Below the pieces are notes generated by a model that ran no database searches, was not told the origin of the DNA, and saw only the letters and a list, made by a program, of their open reading frames with translations. Positions 16,023 to 25,161 of a DNA stretch of 64,000 nt are shown in pieces (the first letter of the stretch is position 1; each line of letters opens with the position of its first letter). The position numbers and the translations under genes were made by a program. Location of the stretch: the NCBI RefSeq assembly GCF_026241135.1, contig NZ_JAPFGA010000002.1, forward strand, positions 186,001 through 250,000. The letters are read 5' to 3'. Source of the stretch: Galbibacter kalidii. Its GTDB lineage: Bacteria > Bacteroidota > Bacteroidia > Flavobacteriales > Flavobacteriaceae.

Positions 16023-19000
16023 ATGTCAACAAATTATCCACATGAAACACCTGGGAACATATCCTCAGGGAACGGATTGTCCTCAGACGGCGAAAACAAG
16101 ATCACGCACCTGTTCAATGACACCTCATGGAACGGTTTCAATCCACGGGAGACCCTTGTGTCCCTTTTCAAAAAACAGGTAAGTCTGACTCCAAACAATA
16201 TCGGGGTGGTCTTCAAGGAAGAAAAACTAACCTATAAAGATCTGGACATGAAAAGTGATCGACTTGCCAGTCACTTGACCATTAAAGGAGTGGGCAACGG
16301 TGATCTGGTGCCGGTTTGGATGGAACGGTCCTTGGACTGGTTCATTGCCATTCTGGGAATCTTAAAAACTGGTGCTGCCTATGTGCCCATCGACCCACAT
16401 AATCCCTTGAAACGGGCATCACATATAATTAGGGATATTAATGCAGACATTGTCCTTACAAGCAAGGCATTGGGCGATCAACTATCCGGTGAAAAATACA
16501 AGATCCTACTCTTAGACGATATAGGGGATGCTACACACCATATACCATATTCCCCTCAAACCTTGATAAACCCTGATACCTTAGCCTATGTTATATACAC
16601 ATCTGGATCTACCGGAAAGCCCAAAGGAGTCATGGTGACCCATTCGGCCATACAGCACCTCATAGCATGGCACAACGATCGCTTTAGGGTGAATGGACAA
16701 TCCAAGCTGACACAAATAGCCGGACAGGCCTTTGATATCTCGGTTTGGGAAATGTGGTCAGCCTTGTTGTCCGGAGCCTCATTATACGTAGCCGAGGATT
16801 GGGAAAGGATCGATGTAAAGGCACTGTGGGAGTTTTTTCTTAAGGACCAGATCACCCACGGATTTGTCCCTACTGTACTGGCACCTACCTTCGTTGAGCA
16901 CAGTAAGCGGGAAAAGAGCTCTTTTCTCAAATATTTGTTTACTGCCGGGGAACAGTTAAAACCTGTCCACACATTGGATCTCACCTATGAACTTGTAGAT
17001 TATTACGGACCTACAGAATGTACGATTTTCGCTACATACAATATGGTAAAAGAAGAAAATGGAAAGTTCGTCCCTTCCATCGGGAGGCCTATTGCCAATA
17101 CTCAGGCCTATATTCTGGATGACCAACAGAAGGTCTTGCCCCTAGGCTCAGTTGGGGAGCTCTGTATCAGCGGTGTTGGTCTGGCATCAGGGTACTTGAA
17201 CGACAAAGCACTGACCAAGGAAAAATTTACCGACCACCCCTTTTTACCCGGTAAAAATCTCTATCGGACAGGGGATCTGGCCTACTGGATGCCGGATGGT
17301 CGCATACGGTTCATGGGAAGGCAAGATCGCCAGGTCAAGATTAGGGGATTCAGGATAGAACTTGGAGAAATAGAACGGTGCCTACTCGATATTTCCGGCA
17401 TAGCAAATGCCGTGGTCATCACCAAAAGAAATAAAAGTGGGAACCAGTATCTGATTGCTTTTATAGTCGCCAGTACTACAGGTTCTTTACTTGGCAGGGA
17501 TCGGATTCGGAACCTGCTCAGGGAGGAATTGCCAGAATATATGGTTCCGGCCCATTTTGTGGAGCTACAAGAAATACCTCTTACCGAGAACGGAAAGACG
17601 GATAGGGAATTGTTGACCAAGCTAATTACCGAGCATCCACAGGATATCCAATTGAACGTCCCGCCCTCCAATGATATGGAACGGTCCATAGTAAAGATAT
17701 GGTGTGAGGCTCTTGAGCTTTCAGCTGTGAACGTTTCCGATGATTTTTTTGATATCGGGGGAGATTCCATCCTCGTGGCTTTTGTGATTACGGCCATTGA
17801 GGAGAGGCTTGGGGTGAAGGCATATGTAAGGGATATCTACCAGCATAAGACCATACAACAGTTGGCGAAGGTGTTCACTGACAGAAAGAAGGGGGGAGAG
17901 ACCTTACTTCTGGAAGAAGATATGGAGCCTTACATTGAACTACAGAACGATGTTGGCCTAGGCACGGACATAGCCATTTCCAATGACTTTGACGAAAGGA
18001 AACTTGCCAATCCCACATCCATTCTGCTTACCGGAGCCACCGGTTTTGTGGGCATCCACCTATTGCTCGACCTGTTGAGGAATCATCCCGATACAATCAT
18101 CTATTGTCTGACCCGAGCCCACGATGAAGTACATGCCATGGAAAAGATCGCATATGCCTTTTCTCGTTACAACCTGAAACCACTGAACAAAGAAAAGACC
18201 CGTATCATTGCCGTGCCCGGTGATTTTTCCAAAAAGAACCTTGGACTTGATGGGAAAACATTCGATACCCTTGCTAGGATCATTGATGTTATTTACCATT
18301 CAGGGAGTTCCGTCAACTTCATTGAACCATACTCTCATATGAAATCGCCTAATGTGGACGGTCTGAAAAACATTATTCGGTTGGCAACAGCAAACAGGAC
18401 CAAGTGCCTCGTGCTATTGTCCACTATTTCCGTATACAGTTGGGGACATGTCTTTACCCGCAAAAAGGTGATGAGGGAGAACGATGACATTGCTCAGAAC
18501 TTGGAGGCTGTGAGCAGGGATATTGGCTATGTAAGGAGCAAATGGGTTATGGAAGCTATTGCAGATCTGGCAGCAAGCCAAGGCTTGCCCGTTATCACTT
18601 ACCGTTTGGGATATGCCATGTGCCATAGTGCAACGGGTGCCTGTGCTCCTTACCAATGGTGGGCCGGATTGGTCAAGACCTGCATCGAGAATGGACACTA
18701 CCCAAAGCTCGAAGAGCTCAGGGAGGGGCTCATTACTGTGGATTATATGACCCAGACCATTGTTCATATTTCCAAGAATCCAAAAGCATTGGGGGAAAAA
18801 TTCAACTTGATCGCCACACCTGAAAAGAACCTTACTCTGGTGGACTTTTTCCAATTATTGAACCAGTATTATGGTTTTGGCCTAAAACCTTTACCTTATC
18901 AGGAGTGGAGAAAATTATGGGAGGACGACAGTGGTAACCATCTGTACCCACTGACCAGCCTATTCAAGGACAATATGTACAAGGGACTTTCCACAGTGGA

Positions 19001-19145
19001 ACTATACCAACATACGTATGTCTGGGATTGTCAGAATGTAACCGATTTCCTAAAAGGCTCAGGAATCCAGGAACCTGTGTTCAACAGCTCCCTTCTGGAT
19101 AAATATTTACAATATCTCAATCTCGTTTCCGCAACCTCACCATGA
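16023..19145 (+). CDS. Free-standing NRPS-like reductase (A-T-R)
   Basis: 1040 residues from the ATG at 16023 (MSTNYPHETP); an in-frame ATG at 15924 would add 33 unlikely residues. The adenylation domain (about 25-520) has YTSGSTGKPKGV, FDISVWEMW, YYGPTECTIFA and RTGDLAYWMPDGRIRF. By alignment to GrsA the pocket reads D-I-W-F-F-A-Y-I-F-K, a hydrophobic, aromatic-rich pocket with Asp235, suggesting an amino acid. The carrier domain (about 555-630) has FFDIGGDSILVA with the phosphopantetheine Ser. The reductase (about 665-1030) has LLTGATGFVGIHL and Tyr/Lys in GYVRSKW. Family knowledge: such enzymes activate an acid and release it as aldehyde or alcohol. There is no condensation domain or phosphopantetheinyl transferase nearby. 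Sampled lines are about 42-53% GC, above the neighbours, suggesting transfer. Confidence 0.9.
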   Translation: MSTNYPHETPGNISSGNGLSSDGENKITHLFNDTSWNGFNPRETLVSLFKKQVSLTPNNIGVVFKEEKLTYKDLDMKSDRLASHLTIKGVGNGDLVPVWMERSLDWFIAILGILKTGAAYVPIDPHNPLKRASHIIRDINADIVLTSKALGDQLSGEKYKILLLDDIGDATHHIPYSPQTLINPDTLAYVIYTSGSTGKPKGVMVTHSAIQHLIAWHNDRFRVNGQSKLTQIAGQAFDISVWEMWSALLSGASLYVAEDWERIDVKALWEFFLKDQITHGFVPTVLAPTFVEHSKREKSSFLKYLFTAGEQLKPVHTLDLTYELVDYYGPTECTIFATYNMVKEENGKFVPSIGRPIANTQAYILDDQQKVLPLGSVGELCISGVGLASGYLNDKALTKEKFTDHPFLPGKNLYRTGDLAYWMPDGRIRFMGRQDRQVKIRGFRIELGEIERCLLDISGIANAVVITKRNKSGNQYLIAFIVASTTGSLLGRDRIRNLLREELPEYMVPAHFVELQEIPLTENGKTDRELLTKLITEHPQDIQLNVPPSNDMERSIVKIWCEALELSAVNVSDDFFDIGGDSILVAFVITAIEERLGVKAYVRDIYQHKTIQQLAKVFTDRKKGGETLLLEEDMEPYIELQNDVGLGTDIAISNDFDERKLANPTSILLTGATGFVGIHLLLDLLRNHPDTIIYCLTRAHDEVHAMEKIAYAFSRYNLKPLNKEKTRIIAVPGDFSKKNLGLDGKTFDTLARIIDVIYHSGSSVNFIEPYSHMKSPNVDGLKNIIRLATANRTKCLVLLSTISVYSWGHVFTRKKVMRENDDIAQNLEAVSRDIGYVRSKWVMEAIADLAASQGLPVITYRLGYAMCHSATGACAPYQWWAGLVKTCIENGHYPKLEELREGLITVDYMTQTIVHISKNPKALGEKFNLIATPEKNLTLVDFFQLLNQYYGFGLKPLPYQEWRKLWEDDSGNHLYPLTSLFKDNMYKGLSTVELYQHTYVWDCQNVTDFLKGSGIQEPVFNSSLLDKYLQYLNLVSATSP

Positions 19146-19227
19146 TAAGTATAAACAACGCTATCAATGAGTGAAAAGAGAAGATCAAAAAATTCAAATT
19201 GGGACTCTCTTAGGTTTTCAGGAGCTT

Positions 19228-19275
19228 AATAACAACAAGCCATTCAAGAAATTGAGTGGCTTTTTTGTTTTCTAC
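19228..19275 (+). repeat. Second copy of tRNA-Asn downstream flank, possible fossil att site
   Basis: GAGC-TTAAT-AACAACA followed by AAGCCATTCAAGAAATTGAG and TGGCTTTTTTGTTTTCTACAG parallels the DNA just after the tRNA-Asn fragment (GAGC-AT-AACAACAGA, the same hairpin, then TGTTTTCTTCAG at 9764-9818). The upstream tRNA part is degraded or absent. The hairpin (stem 19237-19242 with 19257-19262, extended by TTCAA/TTGAG) would also terminate the NRPS-like gene. Confidence 0.6.
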
Positions 19276-19316
19276 AGATTACAACCCTGTCCAGTTTTAA
19301 AAAAACCTGAAAAAGA

Positions 19317-19350
19317 TTTGCATACCCCTCCCCCCTCAGTCATAGCTTTG
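19317..19350 (+). promoter_or_regulatory. Candidate Bacteroidota promoter for metal/redox gene group
   Basis: TTTG at 19317-19320 and TAGCTTTG at 19343-19350 match the -33 and -7 elements, with a spacer of 22 rather than the usual 19-20. It lies 27 bp before the ATG at 19378. Confidence 0.4.
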
Positions 19351-19377
19351 TTTCAGGTTTAATTGATATATGAAGTT

Positions 19378-19647
19378 ATGAAACGCCAGATAGAAATTTT
19401 TACGGCAGGTTGTCCAGTATGTGAACCCGTGGTTCAACAAATAAAAAATCTTATTTGTGAAAATTGTAAATTAACTATCTATAACCTGACAGAACAGCAT
19501 GAAGACAAGGCTTGCATGGATAAGATAAAGCAATACAACATCCATCGTTTGCCTTCTGTGGTGGTTAATGGTGAACTGTTGGCCTGTTGTAAAAACAACC
19601 GGATATCAAAAGATGATTTAATAGCAGCCGGTATTGGGCAAGGCTAA
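19378..19647 (+). CDS. Small thioredoxin-like protein
   Basis: 89 residues from the ATG at 19378 (MKRQIEIFTAGCPVCEP), chosen over 19363 because the beta strand begins at once. CPVC at residues 11-14 is the thioredoxin-fold redox motif, and RLPSVVVNGE gives the cis-Pro loop. Extra cysteines (ICENC, ACC) could bind metal. Similar small proteins occur in heavy-metal resistance groups of Bacteroidota. It is first of a plus-strand group with an outer-membrane protein and an HMA-domain protein, 28 bases before the next gene. A glutaredoxin-like role is possible. Confidence 0.75.
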   Translation: MKRQIEIFTAGCPVCEPVVQQIKNLICENCKLTIYNLTEQHEDKACMDKIKQYNIHRLPSVVVNGELLACCKNNRISKDDLIAAGIGQG

Positions 19648-19675
19648 ACCCTCCTGAAAAAGAAAAGGTTAAATT

Positions 19676-20467
19676 ATGGAACTCATAAAACATATAAAGC
19701 TCTTTGTCATTGGTGCAGTTAGTTTGCTGTCCATTCACAGTACATGGGCACAGGGACCTCCTGTTTTTACCGACACCCCCATTATGCTCGGATTGGAAGG
19801 GGGAGGTATCCGTACCTTTGGCAATATCATCTCTAAAGAAAATGCCAATGCATACATGCAGGTGTTGGCCGTGCCTTATAATATCAACCAGAAGTGGCAG
19901 ATTGGAGCCATTGCTCCTTATGTATCCATTTCACCCAATGGAATGGAAAACCGTTCGGGCATTGGCGATGTAAAGGTTTTTACCAAATATCAGCTGTTTC
20001 AAAAAGACGGGAAAGGAAAAACATGGCGGGGTTTGATAAAACTTACCGAAACATTTCCCACAGGAAATTCATCTGAAGTTCCAGCCCTAGGGACAGGAGC
20101 TTATCAGACTACGGTAAGCCTTGTTCATGGTTACATCACTACAGCTTATGGAATTTATGGAGAGCTGGGTTATAATTTCACCGGTGAAGGATTACCGGAC
20201 AATTTAATATACAATCTGGCATTAGGTGTTCCGTTGTTACCACAACAATATCCGCCTAAACAACTCAATTTATACCTGGAATTTAATGGGAACCTCGTGT
20301 TTGACGACGTAGGGAATAATTTATTTCTCTCTCCTGGTATTCAATATATAGCCGGAAGAAGACTACTGTTTGAATCCGGGATACAATTCCCCTTGGACGA
20401 TTCCGCCCCAAGCGGACAAAAAAATAATCATATCTTAAGGATAGGTGCCCGGTTATTAATCTTTTAG
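19676..20467 (+). CDS. Outer-membrane beta-barrel, transporter-like
   Basis: 263 residues. A signal peptide (to about 25, ending STWAQG) is followed by alternating strands with aromatic ends such as YMQVLAVPYNINQKWQIG, SGIGDVKVFTKYQLF and ITTAYGIYGELGYNFTGEG, ending in a Phe (GARLLIF), typical of outer-membrane barrels. It resembles the transporter / phenol MetA-like superfamily. Substrate unknown; its place between thioredoxin-like and HMA proteins suggests metal-related transport, which is inference. Confidence 0.7.
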   Translation: MELIKHIKLFVIGAVSLLSIHSTWAQGPPVFTDTPIMLGLEGGGIRTFGNIISKENANAYMQVLAVPYNINQKWQIGAIAPYVSISPNGMENRSGIGDVKVFTKYQLFQKDGKGKTWRGLIKLTETFPTGNSSEVPALGTGAYQTTVSLVHGYITTAYGIYGELGYNFTGEGLPDNLIYNLALGVPLLPQQYPPKQLNLYLEFNGNLVFDDVGNNLFLSPGIQYIAGRRLLFESGIQFPLDDSAPSGQKNNHILRIGARLLIF

Positions 20468-20504
20468 CCCACTAAGTGTGGTTTAATCTAAAAAAATTAA
20501 AACA

Positions 20505-20846
20505 ATGAAAAAGTTAGCTATTATTTTCTTATTGCTATCCTTTATCAGCATGTCAAAAACAAATGCTCAAACACCGGAAGTTGATAAATCCGAAGGGCTG
20601 ACCGATAAAATAGAAGTAAGGGTAGACGGACTTTCCTGCCCCTTTTGTGCTTACGGTCTTGAAAAGAAACTCAAGGATATAGATAATGTAAAGGAAGTAG
20701 AGATTGATGTGAAAGGAGCTTTCGCCATTTTGACGATTCAAAAAGGGAATGTTGTTTTCGAAAAGGAAATCCGTCAAAAAGTAAAAGAAGCGGGGTTTAC
20801 ATCAAAAGAAATCACCGAACAGAAAGAAGAGCAAGGTGATGATTAG
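20505..20846 (+). CDS. Secreted heavy-metal-associated (HMA) domain protein
   Basis: 113 residues with a signal peptide (KLAIIFLLLSFISMSKTNAQ). The HMA domain at about 38-100 has the metal-binding motif GLSCPFCAYGLEKKL (C-x-x-C) and a ferredoxin-like pattern of strands. It likely binds copper, mercury or similar ions in the periplasm. The gene overlaps the next by 8 bp. Confidence 0.85.
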   Translation: MKKLAIIFLLLSFISMSKTNAQTPEVDKSEGLTDKIEVRVDGLSCPFCAYGLEKKLKDIDNVKEVEIDVKGAFAILTIQKGNVVFEKEIRQKVKEAGFTSKEITEQKEEQGDD

Positions 20847-21648
20847 AAAGTTAGCACTTCTTTTGTTTATAACGGTTGTGATGGCTTCATGCCTTCACAA
20901 GGAAAAGTCTTGGGAGTTTGAGCGGCAAATTGAACTACAAGACAACATCCAAGCAATAGGTATTGCTGAAGAATCTGATGAACTCTGGCTTTCTGATCCC
21001 GACAATAACCGTTTGGTGAAAATCACCAAAGAAGGGGAAGTCATAGATTCCATTACGGGATTGCAACGGCCTATGCATATCACATTTTCAGATCAAGAGC
21101 TTTTTATTCCGGAATATGTGTCTGATACCATCCGAAGTATAAAAAACGGTCAAACAGGATATGTTCAATTTAGAAGCAGGCTTGATGCTCCTTCAGCAGT
21201 TGCCGTACAAGGCGACACCATAGCTGTAGCTGATTTTTATAACCATCGGGTTATTTTAAAGATCGGAAATAAGGAGGTTACTTTCAGCAAGGAAGGCCAT
21301 AACAAAGGAGAATTGTATTACCCCACAGATATAGCGATTTATGGAGAAGAAATTTATGTAGCCGATGCATACAATCATAGGGTACAGGTATTTGATAGTA
21401 ACGGTAATGTACTTCGGATTATAGGAGCCGAGGACGGTATAAATGTAGCCACCGGAATAACAGTTTATAAAGAAAAAGTCTTTGTCACCGATTTTTATAA
21501 CAACAGGGTATTGATATATAATACAAAGGGAATAAGAATACAAATTGTTGAGGGGAATCTATCCAAACCGGCAGACGTATTAGTAAGCAACAAAAGAATC
21601 TACATCGCCAATTACGGAAGTAATATGCTTACAGTACTAAAAAAGTAA
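20839..21648 (+). CDS. NHL-repeat beta-propeller lipoprotein
   Basis: 269 residues from the ATG at 20839; a GTG one codon earlier is less likely. The lipobox VVMASC puts Cys near residue 18. Repeats with DPDNNRLVKI, DFYNHRVILKI, DAYNHRVQVF and DFYNNRVLIYN are typical NHL units, probably six blades. It should be a lipid-anchored propeller of unknown ligand. It overlaps the HMA gene, so the two are co-translated. Confidence 0.8.
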   Translation: MIRKLALLLFITVVMASCLHKEKSWEFERQIELQDNIQAIGIAEESDELWLSDPDNNRLVKITKEGEVIDSITGLQRPMHITFSDQELFIPEYVSDTIRSIKNGQTGYVQFRSRLDAPSAVAVQGDTIAVADFYNHRVILKIGNKEVTFSKEGHNKGELYYPTDIAIYGEEIYVADAYNHRVQVFDSNGNVLRIIGAEDGINVATGITVYKEKVFVTDFYNNRVLIYNTKGIRIQIVEGNLSKPADVLVSNKRIYIANYGSNMLTVLKK

Positions 21649-21651
21649 AGC

Positions 21652-21671
21652 CCCACGGGTTGTCCTGTGGG
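21652..21671 (+). terminator. Hairpin after NHL gene
   Basis: CCCACGG and CCTGTGGG pair around GTTGT just after the stop codon at 21648. There is no T-run, so termination is uncertain, but it marks the end of the plus-strand group. Confidence 0.45.
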
Positions 21672-21707
21672 ACTTCACTCCTCTCATTTAACTAATTAAT
21701 AAAAAAC

Positions 21708-22160
21708 CTAAGAGTTCGAAAGCTTCTGCTTTACCGAATACTCTTTGAGAAACAGAGTTACTGTTATTCCAAACACTATATGCCCAACAATACTACCCAC
21801 CATAATTAGTGCCGGACTCCCATCAGGAGAGGGTATGCCGCCCATTACAGCCCCCATAATCCCCATCATAACCTGGGCAAATACAAAAGCTGCCAGCCCA
21901 AACAAAATACCTTTCATCCAATTACTGCTGATTTTCCTTACCCAACCTTCAAAAAAGAGCACATAGGACAGCGCAAAAATCACCCCGATCATAAAATGCA
22001 TCATCCAACCGATGGCAAGGGGTACGCCCATCATTCCGGAAAGCATGGCAGGAGGATTCATTTTAGGCATGCCCATCATCGCTCCGATCACCATGATCAA
22101 AGTCATTACTACAGTGGCTACAATACCGCCTACTATGGCGCGTTTTATTTTTGGTTCCAT
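21708..22160 (-). CDS. Four-helix membrane protein, DUF6789-like
   Basis: 150 residues, rich in Met and Gly, with four hydrophobic helices (about 10-30, 45-70, 85-110, 118-140). The first helix AIVGGIVATVVMTLIMVIGA and PLAIGWMMHFMIGVIFALSY resemble DUF6789 proteins. Function unknown. It converges on the NHL gene and may belong to the same metal-related region. Confidence 0.65.
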   Translation of the reverse strand: MEPKIKRAIVGGIVATVVMTLIMVIGAMMGMPKMNPPAMLSGMMGVPLAIGWMMHFMIGVIFALSYVLFFEGWVRKISSNWMKGILFGLAAFVFAQVMMGIMGAVMGGIPSPDGSPALIMVGSIVGHIVFGITVTLFLKEYSVKQKLSNS

Positions 22161-22249
22161 AATTTTTTGTTCTTTTGGGTCGATAATGGTTAATTCGACC
22201 CCTTATTTATTAAAATAGACGCAGAACGCAGGCAACCTGACAAAAGAAG

Positions 22250-22615
22250 TTATTGTTTTATTTCAAGTCTGTCAGAAAGTTTTGTAATCAGCTCCTGCAG
22301 ATTATTAATTTCGTTAAGTTCTTCCGCAGAAATCAGTATTTCAAGGTCTTTTCGTTCCTTTTTAAGGATAACCGGAAACGATAGGTCTTTTAAATCTAGG
22401 GGCAAGGCTTCCAATTGATCTTTGTAAAGGAATTCTTTTTCCATAGGAAGGCTTTCCAAAAACGATTTCCATTCCGATTTTACCGTAAAATCCCCGTAGG
22501 TCATCATACAGAGGGAGCAAGCATAGGTAGAGGGTGATAAAGCCTTGTGAGCAAAATCGTTCAGTTTGTTGAAAAAAGCTGACTTGGAGTTATAAATGAA
22601 AATCAATCCTCCCAT
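22250..22615 (-). CDS. Conserved hypothetical protein with CxxC
   Basis: 121 residues, no signal peptide. The N-terminal part has YNSKSAFFNKLNDFAHKAL and CSLCMMTYGDF (a C-x-x-C), the remainder is charged and helical. I recognise the type from metal-resistance neighbourhoods of Bacteroidota but cannot assign a function. It lies 89 bp upstream of the DUF6789-like gene in the same direction. Confidence 0.6.
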   Translation of the reverse strand: MGGLIFIYNSKSAFFNKLNDFAHKALSPSTYACSLCMMTYGDFTVKSEWKSFLESLPMEKEFLYKDQLEALPLDLKDLSFPVILKKERKDLEILISAEELNEINNLQELITKLSDRLEIKQ

Positions 22616-22697
22616 ACGGCAAATTTACCATTCCTTTTCTTCTTTGAGATATTATTTAGTAGATCATGGATTTAATTATATGAACTGAGCAAAAATT

Positions 22698-22730
22698 AAA
22701 AACCCGGCCTAATTTTTAGACCGGGTTTTT
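22698..22730 (-). terminator. Terminator of the GH97 gene
   Basis: AAAAACCCGG pairs with CCGGGTTTTT across a 13-base loop that itself pairs partly; on the minus strand it follows the GH97 stop codon by 30 bp and ends in a T-run. Confidence 0.75.
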
Positions 22731-22759
22731 AACTTATAAAGTGTTTTTCAGCTTCTAAA

Positions 22760-24763
22760 TCATAATTTTTTAAACCGAACAGCTACTCCACCACCAGCAC
22801 CCAAATGTAGTTTTAGCTCATCTTCTGCGGTTACTTCTTTTTTGGAGATCGCTATCGCAGTAGGATTATGGGTTAGATCGGTGCCTTCGGCATCGGCATA
22901 GATCTGGGCTTCATAAGTAGCGTTTTCATCTAAAAAGGATAGCGAAATTGTAAAATCACGAGCCTCTTCGTTGGTTATGCTCCCCAAATACCAATCGTCG
23001 CTGTCTATATCCTTACGTATTGTTGTAATGTATTCTCCTATTTCTCCATTGAGTACTTTTGTGTCTTCCCAATTGGTAGGTACGTCTTTTAAAAATTGAA
23101 GAGCCGGTTGTCCTTCATAATTTTCAGGAAGGTCTGCTAACATCTGTATCGGAGAAAATACGGTCACCAAAAGTGCCAGTTGTTTTGCAGCAGTACTGTG
23201 TACCCTTCTTCCCGGATGTCCTTGTTTTATTTCTACATCCAAAATACCTGCGGTAAAATCCATAGGACCGGAAAGCAGTCTGGTAAAAGGCAAAATAGTG
23301 GTATAATTCGGCGGATTCCCCTCACTCCAAGCGTTGTATTCTTGTCCGCGGGCTCCTTCCCGAGCCATCATATTCGGATAGGTTCTTCGCTCACCGGTAT
23401 CTTTTATGGGTTCGTGATACAGTACTGTTAACTTATGCTCGGCTGCTTTTTTAAGTACATATCTGAAATAATTCACCCCAAACTGTCCGTAATGCCATTC
23501 TTTCATCTTTAACAAAGAGCCTACGTGACCAATTTTCACATCGTGAATCCCAACACGGTTATAAAGCGCAAAAGCACTATCAATCTGTTTTAAATAATTG
23601 TCGATGTTAGCCCCGGTTTCGTGATAACCGATGATACGGACATTGTTTTCAGCAGCATAATCAGTTACTTCTTCCAGATCAAAATCATCTGCTTCATCAG
23701 TAAAATTGAACATATGCATAGCATTTTCATACCATTGTGGTGTCCAGCCTTTATTCCATCCTTCAATCAGCAGGTGGTCTATGCCTTCCTTTGCTGCAAA
23801 ATCGATGTGCTCTTTTGCGTTTTTGGTGGTTGCTCCTTGATTTTCACTTTCCCAAAAAGTATATTTCCCGATATGCATTCCCCACCATATTCCCATGTAT
23901 GTAAATGGTTGGATCCAGCTTGTGTCTTCTATCTCGTTAGGCGGATTCAAATTAAGGATCAGGTAAGAGGTGATCAAATCGGTAGGTTTTTCCCCTATCT
24001 GTATTGTTCTCCACGGCGTAGTAAACGACTTTGTAGTTCGCACTTTTACCCCATCTGACCAAGGGGCAAGATCCGTCTTAAGGCTTGTTCCTTCTGTATG
24101 GACCAATGTCGTACTGGCAAAATCGATCAAATTGGCCTCGTGGATGCTGAGGTTTAATCCGTTCTCACTTTCAATGGTCAAAGGCGTGTGTACAGTATCC
24201 AATTCGCTTACAGCTGAATTTTCAAAAAGATATTCATAACGTTGCTCTCCATAAGCAGGGATCCACCATGCTTTTCCCTCGTCTTTCAGTTCAAATTCGG
24301 TCAATTCATCCATGATGAAAATACTGTCTTTTATGCCTTGCTCCGGAAAAACATAGCGGAAAGCCACCCCATCATCAAAACTTCTGAATTCAATATTCAA
24401 CTTGCGTTTACTTTCACTTTTCTCCTGAAGTTTTACAATCAGTTCGTTGTAGTGGTTTCTGATTTCCTTTTTTTCTCCCCATACTTGCTCCCAAGTTTCG
24501 TCAAAGCTCTTTTGCACGGTGTCAACCACTTCAAGGTTTCGGTACAACGAATCGTTATCTCGAAAGACAAACCCCATTTCTGAAGGGTTCAAGACCACTG
24601 TTTCCCCATGGGATACGCTGTATTGTGGTGTTCCGTTTTTAAGGGAAAAAGAAACGGTGTTTATTCCCCCGGGGGAAGATATCTCGTAAGTTGATGCTGA
24701 TTCTTGTTGGCATGCTACCGTTGTTATGGCAACCATAGCCAGTAAAAAGTATTTTGCTCTCAT
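22760..24763 (-). CDS. Glycoside hydrolase family 97 lipoprotein (alpha-glucosidase-like)
   Basis: 667 residues. A lipoprotein signal (VAITTVACQQ) is followed by the GH97 N-terminal beta-sandwich (ISSPGGINTVSFSLKNG), the catalytic barrel from about 270 (WWGMHIGKYTFW, LLIEGWNKGW) and a C-terminal domain ending GAGGGVAVRFKK. HEPIKDTGERRTYPN and REGARGQEYNAW carry candidate catalytic Glu residues, matching the inverting SusB-type branch. The family includes alpha-glucosidases and alpha-galactosidases. It is slightly shorter than SusB. It stands alone, with no SusC/SusD pair, so it probably serves general oligosaccharide trimming at the cell surface or in the periplasm. Confidence 0.93.
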   Translation of the reverse strand: MRAKYFLLAMVAITTVACQQESASTYEISSPGGINTVSFSLKNGTPQYSVSHGETVVLNPSEMGFVFRDNDSLYRNLEVVDTVQKSFDETWEQVWGEKKEIRNHYNELIVKLQEKSESKRKLNIEFRSFDDGVAFRYVFPEQGIKDSIFIMDELTEFELKDEGKAWWIPAYGEQRYEYLFENSAVSELDTVHTPLTIESENGLNLSIHEANLIDFASTTLVHTEGTSLKTDLAPWSDGVKVRTTKSFTTPWRTIQIGEKPTDLITSYLILNLNPPNEIEDTSWIQPFTYMGIWWGMHIGKYTFWESENQGATTKNAKEHIDFAAKEGIDHLLIEGWNKGWTPQWYENAMHMFNFTDEADDFDLEEVTDYAAENNVRIIGYHETGANIDNYLKQIDSAFALYNRVGIHDVKIGHVGSLLKMKEWHYGQFGVNYFRYVLKKAAEHKLTVLYHEPIKDTGERRTYPNMMAREGARGQEYNAWSEGNPPNYTTILPFTRLLSGPMDFTAGILDVEIKQGHPGRRVHSTAAKQLALLVTVFSPIQMLADLPENYEGQPALQFLKDVPTNWEDTKVLNGEIGEYITTIRKDIDSDDWYLGSITNEEARDFTISLSFLDENATYEAQIYADAEGTDLTHNPTAIAISKKEVTAEDELKLHLGAGGGVAVRFKKL

Positions 24764-25161
24764 TTTGTTGTTATGTTAGTTATAAGGTTAAAAACCCTGA
24801 TAATAATCTGAAGAATCTTTTCACCTTGAATAAAAGTAGAATTTACTACAATGTTAAATATTAATTTTAGAATTATCAAAGTAATGCGCTATAAAACAAA
24901 CAATTGTTAATGATGTAACGATATTATATCACAGATATGTTATGTAAATCTCATTACTCCAAAAAATGATAAATTCGTGAAAAACATTAAAAAAAGCCAT
25001 CCAATTTCTTGAATGGCTTATTTAGCTTACGCCTCTCATTGTCAATTATCCTATTCCTCAGGTTAGTCTAGGTTGAGGAAATAAAAGTAAGCAAAATAGT
25101 GATTGTATATTTGGTTTTGGCATTATACTTAGCTTCACTAGCCGGTCAAACCAACGCTTGT
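24764..25161. other. Intergenic region
   Basis: AT-rich, no gene seen. It must hold the GH97 promoter (minus strand), which I could not place, and it contains the operon terminator at 24994-25019. Confidence 0.5.
24994..25019 (-). terminator. Terminator, third copy of shared hairpin core
   Basis: On the minus strand it reads AAGCCAT-TCAAGAAATTGG-ATGGCTT followed by T-run, 143 bp after the stop of the exported-protein operon. The core closely matches the hairpins at 9773 and 19237, showing that the hairpin is a reused module. Confidence 0.65.

Noticed and set aside
19171-19362. 63-codon plus-strand frame
   Set aside because: It runs through the att-like repeat and terminator hairpin; not protein-like.
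22760-24763. Polysaccharide utilisation locus around the GH97 gene
   Set aside because: No SusC/SusD pair or further carbohydrate enzymes are adjacent, and the hybrid regulator has a TPR sensor and lies about 9 kb away.
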